A DNA stretch of 64,000 bases from Ditylenchus dipsaci (Eukaryota; Nematoda; Chromadorea; Rhabditida; Anguinidae), in NCBI GenBank assembly GCA_004194705.1, contig SADC01000394.1:1-64000 (forward strand), read 5' to 3'. Of this stretch, positions 1-11,400 are shown piece after piece. The translations under genes were made by a program, and so were the position numbers. Each line of letters starts with the position of its first letter. Within the stretch, counting starts at the first letter, position 1. The notes below the pieces were generated by a model. That model had not been told where the DNA came from. It searched no databases and was given only the letters and a program-made list of their open reading frames with translations.

Positions 1-2904
1 AATTCTGGTAAGTCACCGGTAAGTCACCGGTGACTTACCGGTAAGTCACCAAAATATCGGTGACTTATCCCAAAGCAAAAAGTCTGTTCAAAATTTTTAT
101 CGACAAAAGCTTTATTGACACCAAACAAAATGCTGCAATCACACATACCGGAACAGATTCAATCAACATCATCCATAAATATTTCTTCATTAGAAGAATT
201 TCTTTCATCTTCGGCTTCCGATTCTTCTTCCTCCACATCGGGGCTCGACACGCTCATTTTCTTGAACAGGCCGGCGTATTCCAATAGTAGATTGTGCTTG
301 ATGAAGACAGCTTGGCTTGCGGTGTTGACCTTCATTCTAAATCAACAATACCATTATGTGTTTTTGCAAAGAGATTGAAAACGACCATACCGATTTCGAA
401 TCTTTGTGTGGATTCCGCCCGGAGAGACCAATTTCTTTCTGTCGGCGCCGCAGAGATCGGAACGTTGTGGAGCATTTCAAAGTATTCAAAAGCATTCGAA
501 GTATCCGAAAACCAAGCCTTCCACCAGGTGTGCGCATCCAAGTTTCCACAGCGTTCTAAGCGTAGTTCCTCTTGTCGATAGCAAAGATGCCAGTACCAGC
601 AAGTCAGTGAGCCCATTCAGTCATAACCTAAAATAAACATTTATTTACGCAACTTTTTCATTTTTTGAAACTCCACCTCTGCTTCTCTGCCTACAAACAA
701 TGGATTTTTGAGGCACTTGTTGGCCAGTAGCTCAATCCCCTTCTGCTTTTTTTACTGCACAGCGACTGTCCCTTGTCCGACGGCTCAAGCAAGTCCAGTA
801 AGAAAGCGACGTCGCTTTTCCCAAATTCCTCCCGATCCTCAAGTATCTAAACAACAGAATAGCTACTACTATCAACACGATTCGCGCAAAATGATATACC
901 TGTGTGAGTTCCTCCTTCACATATTCCATGAATCCACTTTGCTCAATCGCAGCTATGGACAAAAAAAAGGCCTTTCGAATCTTCTTGTAACACCTGAATA
1001 AGCAGTTCAAATAAGACGTCCGAAGATTATTAATGCTACCTCCGTCAATTAACTTCATTGCCCTCGATTGCTGTGATCACATCGGCTAGAGGAGCAAGCA
1101 CTTTTTCCACATCCTTCACGTCTATCCAAAACTCCTCACTGTCACATAGCTTCTTTCGCAGCTGAGCAGCTTCATTCTTCAGAGTGGTATCTTTCTGGAT
1201 GCCAGGAGCCCAGAGTGCCGATTTGATTGCTTCTTCGTTGGGGATATCGACGAAACCAGCCTAGCCCATGTTCCCAATGAGTCTTGATTGGCGCTTGCAA
1301 AATAGTAGAAGAACCGCGTTGCTCAAGTTGAATTTTCGAGAGGATAAGCTCTGGAGTTTTTTTCCTAAAACGGTGGATTAGAAACGTGTTATTGGTAGAG
1401 CACATACATTACCCAAAGAACTTTGCGATTTCGGCGCAATGTTTCAGAATATCGGCAAAGGAAGTCTTCTCACCAATGTCCTTTGCCCCCAAGTTGACCA
1501 TATGTGCTTTGCATCCCTCAAATAGAATCCACGGAAAGACTTTACGTCTGTACTTCTTGATTGGATCATTCACGTCCGGATCGTTCCCAGCCAGCTTCTT
1601 TCAAGCACATCTCATGTTTGCGGCGTGATCGATTACGACAGCGACGATCTTATGCTTCCCTAATTTAATTATTTGCTCGGCAAGGAGATTGGCGATGTAG
1701 TTTCCTGAAGCAAACAATGAAATGTGAATCCAAAGTAAGTGAGAATTTACCACTATGCTCAGTTCTTTGGATCTCCCCATCTACTTCAGAAGAGGTTGCA
1801 TCGATGGTGTCGAACAGAAAAGGCCTCGGAGCATGCACCACAACGTTGATGAGAGAGTTGTTGCGCACATCCGTCCACCCATCTGATGACATCGCACGAA
1901 AATCAGCCCTAAGGTAAATAGCAATAATAACCAAGCTCAAATTGTTACAAAGGCAAACCTTGTTTGTCGCTTCCTACAAATTTATCTTGACTCGATTGTA
2001 CTCAGCAGGCACGAGAACTTTCGGAAACTTGTATTCTCTGGATGGAAGTTTGTACGACGGACGGAGCTTAGCCACAAATTGCTGGAAGACGGGATTGTCG
2101 AGAAAATTTGGAGCGATGTTACCGGTGGTGAATGCCTGTAAAGTAACTATCAGATGGTTATCAGGGTGAAAGAACATTTCAAAGACCAACCCTGGTGAGA
2201 AGAATATCTGTTTCATCTTGATCCTCCTACTGATGTTATCGAAAAAGCCCTTGATCGATGGTGTGCTCGGACGCGCGCTGTGCTCCTCGGACTCTTTGGC
2301 TACTTTCTTCAGAGGTTCTCCACTCGCTTTCTTTGACAATCGATCGATATGCACCCTTGTTTCAGCGCCAACCTTTTTGCAACTCTAAAATTCAGCACAG
2401 TGCCTAAAATTCAGTTGATCATTGATGATAAACCTGCAGATGTTTCTCCGGTCTGCCAGCGTTGTCCACATAGCGCCCAGCTTGCGAAACGGCACAGTTC
2501 GGATTGCAGAATTGACAGTAGCCAACTATCTTCTTTTTGCCATCGATTGTTTCATCCCTCTTTGTGAAATAGTTCCAGCTCCAGGTGAATGATTTTGGCA
2601 TGATCTTTCTTTCTAAAACAGGAAAGATTAGGAGGTTGCCTACTAGCGAAACCAGTCAGAAATCTTCGAGTGGACGGAACATGCAAGCAAAAAAGGAAGC
2701 GATAAAGACAGAAAATAAGGCGCTGCAAGATTAAAAAATTCTTAACAAAAAAACACAGCCAAAAATCCTTTTTCAATAGCGATGAAAATTTTTAAAAATA
2801 AGTCACCGACTTTAAGTGACTCTTGGAAGCCTTGGTAAGTCACCGGTGACTTACTGGTGACTTACTGGTGACTTACCACGGTGACTTACCATTTCACAAC
2901 CCTA
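1..2904 (-). mobile_element. hAT DNA transposon, left end cut by the window
   Basis: The right end reads TTTCACAACCCTA (2892-2904), the reverse complement of the common hAT terminus TAGGGTTGTGAAA. Both ends carry arrays of the palindromic word GGTGACTTACC (about 8-70 and 2837-2891), in direct and inverted orientation. A hAT transposase is encoded between them on the minus strand. The left terminus and its 8-bp target duplication would lie just outside the window, so the boundary cannot be confirmed. GC and codon use are more gene-like than the flanks, suggesting a fairly young copy. Confidence 0.85.
159..2601 (-). pseudogene. hAT transposase with BED zinc finger, intron-split, with apparent frameshifts
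   Basis: DNA-binding and DDE transposase of the hAT superfamily, acting on the ends of its own element. Start chosen: ATG at 2601, opening a BED finger exon with CQFC and a HLQVYH zinc-binding pair (2601-2419). The next exon (about 2385-1974) contains the hAT signature NPVFQQFVAKLRPSYKLPS. Then come SSDGWTD with the conserved Asp (near 1885), VVIDHAANM (near 1630), CKAHMVNL (near 1500), a helical stretch (1260-1060), and the C-terminal dimerisation motif APTERNWSL (near 450). An acidic tail runs to the stop at 159-161. At least two reading-frame breaks are seen: near 1260 after PIKTHWEHG, and near 415 after ERNWSL. They could be decay or sequencing error. The superfamily call is firm; activity is doubtful. 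Confidence 0.82.
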
Positions 2905-3238
2905 ACTTAAACGACCCAAACTTTTGCTGGATTTTTAGAAATGACTGAACTTCGAATGAGACCACACTAGAAATTTCGATAAATCAAAGTAACAAAGTTT
3001 ATGTTAAGTGATCTAAAATTACAGAAACGGCTTCCAAATTGCTCATTTTTCATGAATTCTTTCATTTCAAAATTCATTAAAACCCTAAAACGTCATGTAA
3101 TAACAATTGTCAGATGAAAATACGCATTATGTAGAATAGGTATTTTAATTTGAACTATCTTTTTTTATTTTGAAAGGTTTTTAATTTTTATTCTTAATAA
3201 TAATATTCTAATGTTGCCACAAGTATGATAAAATAAGT
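2905..3238. other. intergenic, no feature seen
   Basis: AT-rich sequence between the hAT element and the first pogo-like MITE. No open frame, RNA gene or repeat boundary was recognised. Confidence 0.5.
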
Positions 3239-3240
3239 TA

Positions 3241-3471
3241 CCGTATTTCTCTAATTAGGCGGCCCCGTCGACTTTGAGCACCTATATCTCAGCCCAGAGA
3301 AATTTTTCGCAAGTCTGTTTATTGCATTTTCTTAACACCCACGACTCTACCGATTCCGCTTTTTAAATTTTGAATTTTCACACAAAAATCTTGAGATCGA
3401 CCCCGAATTTTTCCGATTTTTTGGGCATCCAAAAATAAGGCGGCCGGCCCCCTTATTGAAAGAAAATACGG
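3241..3471. mobile_element. pogo-like MITE, word AGGCGGCC
   Basis: Starts CCGTATTTCTCTAATTAGG and ends AAGAAAATACGG, bracketed by TA target duplications (3239-3240, 3472-3473). Its body (CTCAGCCCAGAG, TTGAGATCGACCCC) is shared with the copies at 20547, 25898, 33558, 42471, 59207 and 62153. The word AAGGCGGCC occurs at the left end and again near the right end as a palindrome. Confidence 0.85.
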
Positions 3472-3528
3472 TAAACCATAAAAATGTGAAATTGCAGTAA
3501 TTGTACAGTCGGCATTTTAACTAGTTCA

Positions 3529-4932
3529 TTATAAATAAAGTTTTGTTGTGCCTGGACAGTAAACTCTCGAAATTATTATTCAGACTGTCACTATTCACAC
3601 TGTAGAGACCTTGAAATTCAAATTTTAGCAATTTTCGAAACTATTTTGGATTTATACACCGATTTTTTCAGTATAACTAGTTTAGCAAAAAAATCGCAAT
3701 ATTTTTGCAATATAATATTTTCTAGCCATAAGCTTGCAAAGCAAGCAAAAGAACAAAACTAGGCACTTTCAGTCGAAACTAGGCAGATTTGATAGTTTTC
3801 TATATTTTGTTGTGAACGGCGAATATAATTTATTTTTTTTCAAAATTAAAGCTCTTGAATTTTATTATATTTAAATTTTCAGCAAACGTATTCAAAAAGT
3901 TGAAATGCCGACAAATTATTTTCTAGCTGTTTCAATTATGTTTGCCTGTTTGAACTCAGTTCATGGCAAGCCTGATAAAAAGATTTTAAAAGCAATTGAA
4001 GATTTCAAAGAACAAGTAAATATGATCATATTGAACATTTAGGTGTGCCAAAGCTTTTTGAGGAATTCAGCAAAATTTACAAACCAAAGACTGGAAACTT
4101 TGATATGAACCAAAACGGAATATCAGGAAGAATTGCAGCTATAGCACATTTGGAGAAAGTAAATGGAAAATATTTAAATACGCTCGTTCAACTTCCAAAC
4201 CTTATGTTCAGCCTATAATGAAAGCAATACTTTCTTCGCCGCTAAAGAAGTTCCAGCAAATAAAAAGATGCTAATTTTAATTTTTTTATGATCAGTTCAA
4301 AAAAATTTATGAAATATATCAAAATTTGTGAAAACATTTCAACATCTTTCAGGTTGTTATTAAAACTTTTTAATTAACAAGGTCTAATTTTAGTGTTGAA
4401 AAATTTTTAATCGATTTTTTTCCAATAAAAAATGTTTGCAAGAAGTAATTTTTTTGAATATGCTTTATTTATTGTTTTCTAAATTCAAATCTTTTATACA
4501 AAACGGTTTTATTTTATTTGCGACCATTTGCTTTGCTTATTTTATTAGCTTTTTGACTTAACGAAAAAATGATTTCCATTTATTCGATAGCTAATGTTAT
4601 GTGATTTCATATGAAAAAAAAATTATCTACATATAGTATTTTTGTCGGAATCTTAGCCAACATTTTCATGTCACCATGATTAACCAAAATCAGTTTTTTC
4701 AGAATCTCACCGACATGATTGATTTTTCAAAGGGCTTACACGTTAGTTTTGTTCTTTTGCTTGCTTTTGCAAGCTTATTGGCTAGAAAATATTATATTGC
4801 AATATATTGCGATCTTTTTTGCTCACTTGCTAAAATTTGAATTTCAATGTCTCTACAGTGTGAATAGTGACAGTCTGAATAATAATTTCGAGAGTTCACT
4901 TTCCAGGCACAACAAAACTTTATTTATAATGA
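3529..4932. repeat. ~200 bp inverted repeat pair flanking the small secreted gene
   Basis: The left arm begins ATTATAAATAAAGTTTTGTT (3529) and runs to about 3765. The right arm is its reverse complement (about 4740-4932) and contains the same CAAAGCAAGCAAAAGAACAAAA block. Arms differ by scattered substitutions and small indels. No clear target duplication was found outside them. Confidence 0.75.
3905..4218 (+). CDS. small secreted protein, two exons, 91 aa
   Basis: Exon 1 (3905-4015) starts at the ATG in TTGAAATGCCG and encodes a signal peptide: MPTNYFLAVSIMFACLNSVH, with likely cleavage near HG/KP. A 38-bp intron (4016-4053, GTAAAT...AAG) is needed to keep the frame. Exon 2 (4054-4218) gives LFEEFSKIY, a segment reading NFDMNQNGISG that loosely resembles a calcium-binding loop, and ends LPNLMFSL-stop. 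AATAAA lies 41 nt past the stop (4259-4264). The family is not recognised. The loop resemblance is weak because the acidic positions are incomplete. The gene lies between long inverted repeats (3529-3765 and 4740-4932), so it may be cargo of a mobile or duplicated unit. Confidence rests on the signal peptide, small intron and poly(A) signal. Confidence 0.55.
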
Positions 4933-5221
4933 AGAAATCGAGAGTGATGAATATTGCTCAAAGTCAATTTTTTATGCATTTTATCTACAGTCTGTTTTCA
5001 TGAATTTTCAAAAGAACAGACGTGTGATCTCGAGAAAAATAAAGATGGTTGGTTTGGGCTGTCAAAGAACCTAGATTTTGGGCAAATTTTCGTGAAAGAG
5101 CCATGCACCATCGCAGGTACAAGACTGAAAATAAAATAGATTTTAGAGATGCAGCAAAAATGTAGCTTTGTTGATTTATGAAGACATGCAAGAATTTGGC
5201 GTGCTGTGCACATAGTGGGGC

Positions 5222-5490
5222 GCCCTCCTACGGGCCGGCCCCGTCCCCGTCCCGTCCTGACGGTCTAGCAATTGACCCAGCGAATCTGGACGGTCTTCTT
5301 TTAAGACATGAACTACCATGTTTTTGTGCAAAAACCAAAGCGACGTTCCATGGTTGTCCACTTTTTCCAGTCGACCGGCCGCGACCGTCCTAAAAAGGTG
5401 TTTTTATGAAAATGACAATTTTTGGGACGGTGGCGGCCGGTCGATTGAAAAAGGTGGACGGGCACGGACGGTCGTTGTGTTTTTTGCACT
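5222..5490. repeat. GC-rich word island, CGACCGTCC type
   Basis: Repeated and inverted occurrences of CGACCGTCC / GGACGGTCG, GTCCCCGTCCCGTCC and CGACCGGCCG / CGGCCGGTCG around a short AT-rich centre. Its base composition contrasts with the flanks. It resembles the terminal-word arrays of other foldback elements here, but no outer TIR was defined. Confidence 0.5.
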
Positions 5491-5599
5491 TAAACATTAT
5501 AGTTCATGTTTTTGCAGTAACCAGTGTTTATGGCGCTCACACGATTGACATGTTACGCAGGCCAGTGTGCAAAATGGTGATTGTGTGCTAAAGTCAAAG

Positions 5600-6130
5600 C
5601 AATGACCAGTGATCAGGTGGAGGAGATAACATCATATTCGTGTTTCTCGACCCCGATTTCATAAAGAAGCCGGCTGTTTTTTTTGATTCTGAGAAAAAAA
5701 ATTTTCGATCCACAGGGGGGCGGGTATCATGGTTTTTTATCCAAAATTTCGAAAATTTGAATTGGCGCCTTTTGAATTTTAAAGGGATGTATAGGGAGGG
5801 AAAGGGAATAAAAGGGGCCATTAATCATATAAGTGCCACTAAAGAGAAGATGTTGAACATAGTTTTGAAAACTGGGGCTACCGCATAAAGAAACTCTGGT
5901 ATGCATGCTTTTTTATGCATCAGAATCACTTTCGAGTGATTTGTGTCTAAGGTATGTGGGTGTGCGCATCTCAACTCCCATAAAGGGTGCGCATGGGGCT
6001 TGAGAGTTAGAGATGCGCGCACGCACTTACCTTAGACATGATTCCGAGAAGTACTCTTGACCATAAATGCATATGGAGTCTATTTTTGCCACGACAGAAA
6101 ACATGGTAGACAGTCGAAGAATGCAAACAT
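5600..6130. repeat. dispersed repeat, copy 1 (GTGTTTCTCGACCCC family)
   Basis: About 500 bp matching 10580-11272 in the same orientation: GTGTTTCTCGACCCC, GGGTATCATGGTTTTTT, TTGAATTGGCGCCTT, GATTTGTGTCTAAGGTATGT, ACTTACCTTAGACATGATTC. Internal inverted pieces (TATGTGGGTGTGCGCATCTC against GAGATGCGCGCACGCACTTA) suggest a foldback core. Fragments recur at 15060-15130, 15640-15740 and 48250-48320. Confidence 0.65.
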
Positions 6131-6352
6131 TTACTTTTTTAACGTTCTGCCATAAAAGTGGGGTAGGGGGAGGTCAATGGGTAATATGGCTGAGGTGTGA
6201 CGACTATATCTAGAAAAAAGGCGTAAATTTGACAAAAGCGGTCAGTAACTGTAAATTGGATGATTATTGTTCGTGGCGCGCAGTTCTTATTGTTGTTTAA
6301 AGAAAATCAGCTTTTTCTCTTATTTTAGACCTCTTTCTTCCATATCTACATA

Positions 6353-6421
6353 TCAAACCTCGATTTAACGGCCCCTTAGGGTTGGTTCTAAGAGGGGTCA
6401 TTAGATCGAGGGTTTACTGTA
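6353..6421. mobile_element. short CTCGAT-type MITE
   Basis: Left end TCAAACCTCGATTTAACGGC and right end GATCGAGGGTTTACTGTA are imperfect inverted repeats in a 69-bp unit. Same end type as the 15352, 18409, 23094, 24200 and 41624 elements. Such ends are typical of pogo/Tigger-like MITEs in invertebrates. Confidence 0.55.
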
Positions 6422-6429
6422 CCATTATT

Positions 6430-7410
6430 TTACCTGATCCCACTTTTTAAATTTGCTTAAGCACCCCAAAATTTCAAAATCGACCTCAAAATTTTAAAAA
6501 TTCATTTCGAAGTTTTAATTATATCATCTAGATCATTATAATTAAATTATTTTCAATGACTAGACTTCCTTTTATCTAAATAAATTTATTTATTTTCAAC
6601 ACTTTATCTAAAGACTAGAGTTATCATCCGAAACCCCCAAATACCCGACCATTTCGAAATTTTTTAGTGAATACTAGATCACAAAACCAAATGCATGACT
6701 GTTATAACGGGTGTCCCAAAAGCTGCCGGTCAGCTATCAAGCTCGTTATCGAAGATAAAACGATTTCTATAAGAAATTTTAAACGCAGGTTTTGTAGCTC
6801 CACTCACCCTCTTCCGAGTAGTATATTAAGTTTTATTGTTATACACCGTTTTTAAAAAATCCATTTCTTTCAGGATTTATCAAATCCAAGTATTTCCAAA
6901 AAATTTTTGGATTTTCGTCCTTTTTGAAAGAAATTTTTTTTGAAGTCTTACATTTCAACACTCAGATTTTTCGAATTTTTAAATGAAATAAGTTTTGTAG
7001 CTCTTCAATACTGAAATTCGACGGGTTCCTCTGTTTAGCTTATGCTTGTCGACTTTTCAACGAAACTTTTTTCTGACAATATACCAAAATGCTCAGCGTG
7101 AAAAATGAACAGAACTAGTGTAAAGATTACCAAGACAATAATCTTATATATCCATATTCAAGCTAAACAATTTAACTTCAAAAGCATACTAAAAACCAGG
7201 GGTTTTTGGATGTACAGTGGTTATGGTTCAATTTAGTAATGTTGCATATGACCAACCAGGTACCCTTAAAATTTCAGTACCAAGGAGACAGCTGGTTTTA
7301 TCTGTTCTCCTCAAACTTCAAAATGAATTCTGATAAACTTTTGTGTTGATTTTCTGCCTATTTCGTAACTCTATAATTACCATACAAGTATTTACCAAGC
7401 ATTGAGCAGT
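6430..7410. other. intergenic, no gene seen
   Basis: AT-rich DNA without a supportable gene. GGGTGTCCCAAAA near 6710 resembles a mariner-type end, but no partner was found. Confidence 0.4.
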
Positions 7411-7412
7411 TA

Positions 7413-8573
7413 CCGTATTACTCTAATGAGAGCACAGGGCTTTTATTTTTCAATCTCCCTCCAAGGGGGGCTCTCATTAGGACATGGGCTCTAAATAGGA
7501 CATGGGCCCTTATTTTTCAATCTCTCGGTGCCGAAGAAATTTTTATGCCATATTATCAAACCAAACAAATATATTCAAATTTTCTAACAATCAAATATGG
7601 TAAAATTCTTTGTTAACATCATTGATATCACATAATTTATATAACATCATTTTCAAAGATCAAAAATTCATCGCTCACGCACCCCTTTTCTTCGTCTTCG
7701 TCACTGTCGAATTTTACTGATTCAGCCATCGCCTGTCGAATTAACTAGCGTGCCTCCATCAGCTAAAACGGTCTATCAGGAATCGGAACGCGCTCCTTGA
7801 AGCAATGCACTTGGTCGTCCTCGCTTCCGTCATGGCATATCGTAATCATGCAAGTTTGGAAAGAAAAAGGCTTGCTTAGCAAAGAAAAGGATTAGCAACC
7901 CTTAAAGGACTTTTCAATTGCTTCTGTTGGCAATGAATCCCACGCGTCCACGATCCACTGCAGATAGATATCCATCAAGGGCGCCTTTGGATTGCTGCCA
8001 GTTGTCCACTCTTTCTGCGCATCATTTGACATCCATCGCTCGTAGCTTTTCTTGATCTGCGCTCTGAATGGGCATTCCACGAGACATCTGGACCTAAACT
8101 ACTTTTAAGTAAACTGAAACAAAATTCAAAGTGTAAACCCTGGATGAACATTGTGCATTTGCCTGTAACCACTTGCTTTCGATCAACTCCGAAGTTGACG
8201 GCGGCTTTCGCTTTATCGTTGTCCTTTGCAAACTTTACGACCTTCAGTTTGAATTCCGCAAAGTAAGACTTTTGCTTTCGTGGTGCTTTGCCCTACTCGT
8301 TTTCGCCTTCGTAGCCAATCCTGACTTGTTCGCTTTCCTCTTCAGAACCACTTCCGTAGTTTGCGATACACTCAGATTACACGAAAATTACACCAAAAAA
8401 TTACGACAAGAAACATTGCGATCAGCGAAAAAGCCAGCAAAAAAATACAGTTTTCATGAAAGGGGGGGGGCTCTTATTAGGACATGGGCTCTTATTTTTA
8501 ACCTCCCTCCAGAGGGGCTCTTATTAGGACATGGGCTCTTAACAAGACATGGCTCGCATTAGAGGTAATACGG
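7413..8573 (-). mobile_element. pogo-like transposon with transposase remnant, word GAGAGC / GGGCTCT
   Basis: The left end CCGTATTACTCTAATGAGAG and right end CATTAGAGGTAATACGG are inverted, with TA on both sides (7411-7412, 8574-8575). The phrase TAGGACATGGGCTCT and relatives are repeated several times inside each end. The interior encodes the C-terminal part of a pogo/Tigger-type transposase on the minus strand. It is one of two coding copies of the family here. Confidence 0.85.
7700..8080 (-). pseudogene. pogo/Tigger-like transposase, C-terminal remnant
   Basis: Minus-strand reading from 8080 begins CPFRAQIKKSYERWM, continues WIVDAWDSLPTEAIEKSFKG (to 7892), and after a short intron-like break resumes as DGSEDDQVHCFKERVPIPD (about 7840-7780). 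The order matches the end of pogo DDE transposases: W(I/V)xxAWxxxPxExIxKSFKxC followed by DGxEDD. The DNA-binding half and most of the DDE core are missing or too degraded to read, so it is not functional as it stands. Confidence 0.75.
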
Positions 8574-8575
8574 TA

Positions 8576-9058
8576 TACGCAGCTGTGACATGATTTCGAA
8601 CAGCGTTGAGTATAAATTAACGTGGTCAGAAAAGGGTGTATTAGTACGTTGTATGCTAGTTGTCCAAGACATATGGCAGCTAACATGCACTCAATGGAAA
8701 GAGCAGATAATAATGGTTATTGTGAAATATTACAGTCATAGATGTAGTCTGCAGATAATTAGTGTCTGCACCTTGGGAGGGATACGATAGAATATGAAGT
8801 GCACCCCCTTGAAGGGCACCCCCTTAAGTGCGAGAAGATTCTTTTACTCACCGGTCAGCTTTCTCGTGTTAAAAAAATCATTGTCTTTTCCTTTCATGGC
8901 AATTTCAAAGGTTTGAATGCGCGCTGCACCACACACATTTGTCAGTAATACTTTCAAATCTTTTTTGTTTGCATTTCAAATTAAAAACTTTATGTTCAAT
9001 TCTATATAAGTCAATAATTTAACAGTGAAAGTTGTGGTGTCTTGAAAGTACGCCATGT
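8576..9058. other. intergenic, no gene seen
   Basis: No supportable gene. A short CACCCCCTTGAAGGGCACCCCC repeat (about 8802-8825) is the only local structure noticed. Confidence 0.4.
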
Positions 9059-9059
9059 G

Positions 9060-9970
9060 CCATCTGACAATGTCAATCAACGTTGGGCTCGACTAGCGAA
9101 TGGTTCAAAATTTGAACAAATTTGCTATTTATCATCTAAACAATAAATTCAAGAAAAAATAATTCCAACCCATAATTGACAAAATGTCTGTGGTCTCTTA
9201 TTCAAACCTTTGAGATTACCATGATAAGTAAGAAACAGGTGCTTTTACTTCTAAATTTCAAAATTTTAATCACCAAGAACAGTTATTTTTCAGCACAAAA
9301 ATTTTTAGAATGATTAGAAAATCCATCCGCAAATTGTAGACAAAGTAAGTGATTTAATTTTTCTTGCAAATTAAGAAGGCAATCTTATAATTTTTCCATA
9401 AAAAATTAAATAGTTAGATCCATGTTTTGCATTTATGCAACCAAAATGCAGAAAATTTTCATAAATAATGTCTTTTGTTTGAAACTTTGTAACATCTTGA
9501 CCAAATAAACCGTTTGGCAACATTTTGCCTAGTCTATAAAATGTGTTGGTATTCTCACCCAATAGGTGTGCTGCGTATAAGTTGGGCAGTTTATGGACTC
9601 TATCTGTACTGCATCAACGCCTTGACTCACCAAGTGATAAGATCTGCGAGTCTTCAGTTTAAAAACGGTATCACCTTTTTATTTCTTTGTCTTTAAGACT
9701 TTTACTTATTTCGAGGAATCTACGCCTCTCTTATAATATTAAATTTTGCTTTAAACATATCTCTATTTGGACATTTTTTTTGTATTTCGAAAAAAATTAT
9801 TTGTCTTGATTGGAAAGTCACAGTTTTTACTATGTAAATAAATATTAAAATATTTTTGGCTCAAGAATCTACTTTGTGTATTTAGGATGCCAAAAAAACA
9901 CTAAAAGTATCAAATTTACGCCTAATCCAGACATGTAAACGGCCCAAATTTTCGTAGTCTGATTGATGTT
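9060..9970. repeat. long dispersed repeat (CAACGTTGGGCTCGACTA family), uninterrupted copy
   Basis: Shares long blocks with 19270-19770, 33320-34231 plus 36219-36455, and in part 53980-54115. Diagnostic blocks: CAACGTTGGGCTCGACTA, CATTTTGCCTAGTCTATAAA, GGTGTGCTGCGTATAAGTTG, CATCAACGCCTTGACTCACC, AAATAAATATTAAAATAT. This copy lacks the 34232-36218 insertion and so serves as its empty site near 9745. No coding frame was recognised, and the repeat class is unknown. Confidence 0.75.
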
Positions 9971-10540
9971 TGAAAATTTATGACCGTCAGACTTAAGCTT
10001 CGTCAGATATTAAGTCTGAAACCTTTTCGTGAAATTTTTTAAAAAATAATCGTGCACATGTTTTAATTTGACAATAGGTTTGAGGAAGGTTTTTTTGGGT
10101 GCGGACATACACAGAGCTAAGCGTTCCAACTCCAAGAAAGCCAAGAAACCTTACTAAATGATCTTTATATGTGTCAAAAAGTAACTTTTTAATAAAAGCT
10201 TTAACTGAGCAAATTTTTTATATTTTGTTAATTTTCATTCGGAAAAGTTTGTTTTGCGAGTTTTCTGCGCCATTAAAGTCCAAAATCAAAGTTAAAAATG
10301 GTAGGTCGGCGCTAATCATGGGGCGTATTCATTTCTCTCTTATGATATTTTTTTCTGCCAATGAGATCATTTCGCCGATGATATGTTTTCGCTAAAAGTT
10401 TCTTTTCTCAAGTTTAGTATTCCCTTGTCAGGCAAATTATCATTCATTTTGTAGACACTGAGATGAGCTGCAAATAAGTGGAAACTTGCAAAGAAAACAA
10501 AGAAATAATAATATTTGACTTTACTTTACCCCCCCCCCTC
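9971..10540. other. intergenic, no gene seen
   Basis: AT-rich. Short open frames here have no recognisable domain. Confidence 0.4.
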
Positions 10541-10579
10541 CCCTCCCACTGCTGACCCACTTTTGAGGAGAATTTTATG

Positions 10580-11272
10580 AAACCGATTGCATATACGTGT
10601 TTCTCGACCCTTATTTTTACGGAAAATGATCATCAGATTCTGTATACTTTCAAAGGGGTAACACATTACCCATAACACACCAACCCCCCCCCCCCCTCAC
10701 GGCTGACCCACTTTTGATGTGAATTTTTAAAAATCGATTGCATATTCGTGTTTCTCGACCCCAATTTAGGCGCGCATTGACCAATCGTTTACGGGAAACT
10801 GAAATTTTTTTTCAAAAACACCGGGGGTATCATGGTTTTTTTAGCCAAAATTTGAATTGGCGCCTTGTGAATTTAAAGGGATTAAGAGCTGTATAGGAAG
10901 TGGAAGGTATAAAAGGAAGCCACTAATGACACAAGGTCAATAACAAGAAGATGTTGAAGATAGTTTTAAATTTTGCGGCCTACTTCATAAATAAACTCTG
11001 GTACTCATGCGTTTTTATGCATCCAGAGTCGCTTTCGAGTGGATTTGTGTCTAAGATATGTGGGTGTTCGCATCTCAACTCCAAGCCTCCAACCCCAAAG
11101 CTCCCAAGCCCCTGCGCCCCCGAAGGGGCGCAGGGGCCTGAGAGTTAGAGATGCGCGCATTCACTTACCTTAGACATGATTCCGAGAATTACTCTTGATC
11201 AAAAAATGCGTATAGAGTCTTTTTTTGCCACGGCCCAAGTTGAAAAACACGGTAAGACAGTCAAAGAATGTA
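10580..11272. repeat. dispersed repeat, copy 2 (GTGTTTCTCGACCCC family)
   Basis: Second copy of the 5600-6130 repeat, in the same order and orientation. Two tandem starts are seen (GTGTTTCTCGACCC at about 10599 and 10747), each near a C-rich run. The central palindrome GCCCCTGCGCCCCCGAAGGGGC (about 11109-11130) is more GC-rich than in copy 1. Confidence 0.65.
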
Positions 11273-11400
11273 CCGTATTTCCTCTAATAGAAGCCCCGGG
11301 CTTCTATTTTTGGATGCCCTCTAGGGGGGCTTATATTAGAGGGGGGGGCTTGTATTAGAGGGGGTCTTTATTTTTTGAACTCGCCGCGCCGAAGGCACGG
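11273..11400. mobile_element. pogo-like element, left end only, word AGAAGCCCC
   Basis: TA then CCGTATTTCCTCTAATAGAAG, followed by GCCCCGGGCTTCTATTTTTG and further TTATATTAGAGG repeats. The word AGAAGCCCC / GGGGCTTCT is copy-specific. No matching right end was found downstream, so the copy is truncated or rearranged. Confidence 0.65.

Noticed and set aside
1717..2567. Plus-strand frames in the first 2.6 kb
   Set aside because: Antisense shadows of the minus-strand hAT transposase exons.
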